Shown in pieces: positions 5,941-6,271 of a stretch of 6,271 bases of DNA; within the stretch, counting starts at the first letter, position 1, and each line of letters begins with the position of its first letter. The position numbers and the translations under genes were made by a program. The notes under the pieces were generated by a model that was not told where the DNA came from, did not search any database, and was given only the letters and a program-made list of their open reading frames with translations. This stretch comes from an uncultured Bacteroides sp. (GTDB lineage Bacteria > Bacteroidota > Bacteroidia > Bacteroidales > Bacteroidaceae). The DNA lies in the NCBI GenBank assembly GCA_900557355.1, contig USSR01000423.1, positions 1 to 6,271 of the forward strand, written 5' to 3'.

Positions 5941-6271
5941 ATGAAAAAGTTATTTATAATATCGGCATTATGTTGCTTGGCGGCATGTTCTTCATCATCG
6001 TCAAAAACAGAAGATGATCCGGAAAATCAACCGAAGAATGTATATCATAATCCGGTTATAAACTATAGTTTGCCTGATCCTTCTGTTATCAGAGGAGAGG
6101 ATGGTTATTTCTACTTATATGCCACTGAAAATATCCGTAATCTGCCTATTCATCGCTCCAAGAATTTAGTAGATTGGGAATATGTGGGTACGGCTTTTAC
6201 AAATGATACTCGTCCGAACTTTGAACCCAAAGGAGGACTATGGGCTCCAGATATTAATAAAATAGGCGACC
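5941..6271 (+). CDS. GH43-family glycoside hydrolase, surface lipoprotein (3' end outside window)
   Basis: The frame runs from ATG 5941 through 110 full codons and is still open at the window edge. The N-terminus is a lipoprotein signal with lipobox LAAC (13-16), so Cys16 is lipidated. It is followed by five serines (17-21) and KTEDDPE, a Ser-rich acidic tail that resembles the lipoprotein export signal for surface display in Bacteroidetes. The five-bladed propeller domain begins with NPVI (37-40) and LPDPSVI (44-50), where Asp46 is the expected GH43 catalytic base. Then come DGYFYLYATE (54-63), IHRSKNLVDWEYVG (70-83) and WAPDI (101-105), all typical of GH43. The general acid Glu and pKa-modulating Asp lie beyond the window. 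The family includes endo-arabinanases, arabinofuranosidases, xylosidases and exo-galactanases. The N-terminal blade reminds me most of arabinan-active members, but this is a guess. It is 123 bp after susD on the same strand, so probably part of the same PUL operon. Confidence 0.88.
   Translation, partial: MKKLFIISALCCLAACSSSSSKTEDDPENQPKNVYHNPVINYSLPDPSVIRGEDGYFYLYATENIRNLPIHRSKNLVDWEYVGTAFTNDTRPNFEPKGGLWAPDINKIGD

Noticed and set aside
1..6271. A wholly new defence, mobile or RNA system.
   Set aside because: Nearly all of the window is explained by well-known PUL families. No transposase, integrase, CRISPR-like array, long repeat, tRNA or unexplained gene is present.

Overview
The window looks like a Bacteroidota (Bacteroides/Phocaeicola-type) chromosome. 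The reasons are a tandem SusC/SusD pair, lipoprotein genes, AT-rich intergenic DNA, start codons with no obvious Shine-Dalgarno sequence, and an exact match to the Bacteroides -7 promoter consensus TAnnTTTG. All genes are on the + strand.

Layout: (1) 1-166 is the last 54 codons of a protein resembling the C-terminus of the GtaA-like glutaminase family (DUF4965). It is closed by a strong hairpin terminator that overlaps its stop codon. (2) 167-491 is a 325-bp AT-rich non-coding region. It holds candidate Bacteroides promoters, three copies of the 8-mer AATCTAAT, a 13-bp perfect palindrome and a leader hairpin close to the next start codon. (3) 492-3740 is a complete SusC-family TonB-dependent transporter (1082 aa). 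(4) 3763-5817 is a complete, rather long SusD-family surface glycan-binding lipoprotein (684 aa), 22 bp after susC. (5) 5818-5940 is a 123-bp gap with a long-loop hairpin followed by a T-rich tract. (6) 5941 to the window end is the first 110 codons of a GH43-family glycoside hydrolase lipoprotein, cut by the window edge.

Together susC, susD and the GH43 gene form the start of a polysaccharide utilization locus (PUL). In the usual model, the surface GH43 lipoprotein cuts an arabinose- or xylose-containing plant glycan, the SusD lipoprotein captures the oligosaccharides, and the SusC barrel imports them into the periplasm using TonB energy. The exact substrate (arabinan, arabinoxylan or arabinogalactan side chains) cannot be fixed from 110 residues of the enzyme. 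No regulator is visible.

The genes belong to known families and I found no evidence for a wholly new system. The parts most worth a second look are non-coding: the structured leader upstream of susC and the terminator-like hairpin between susD and the GH43 gene.
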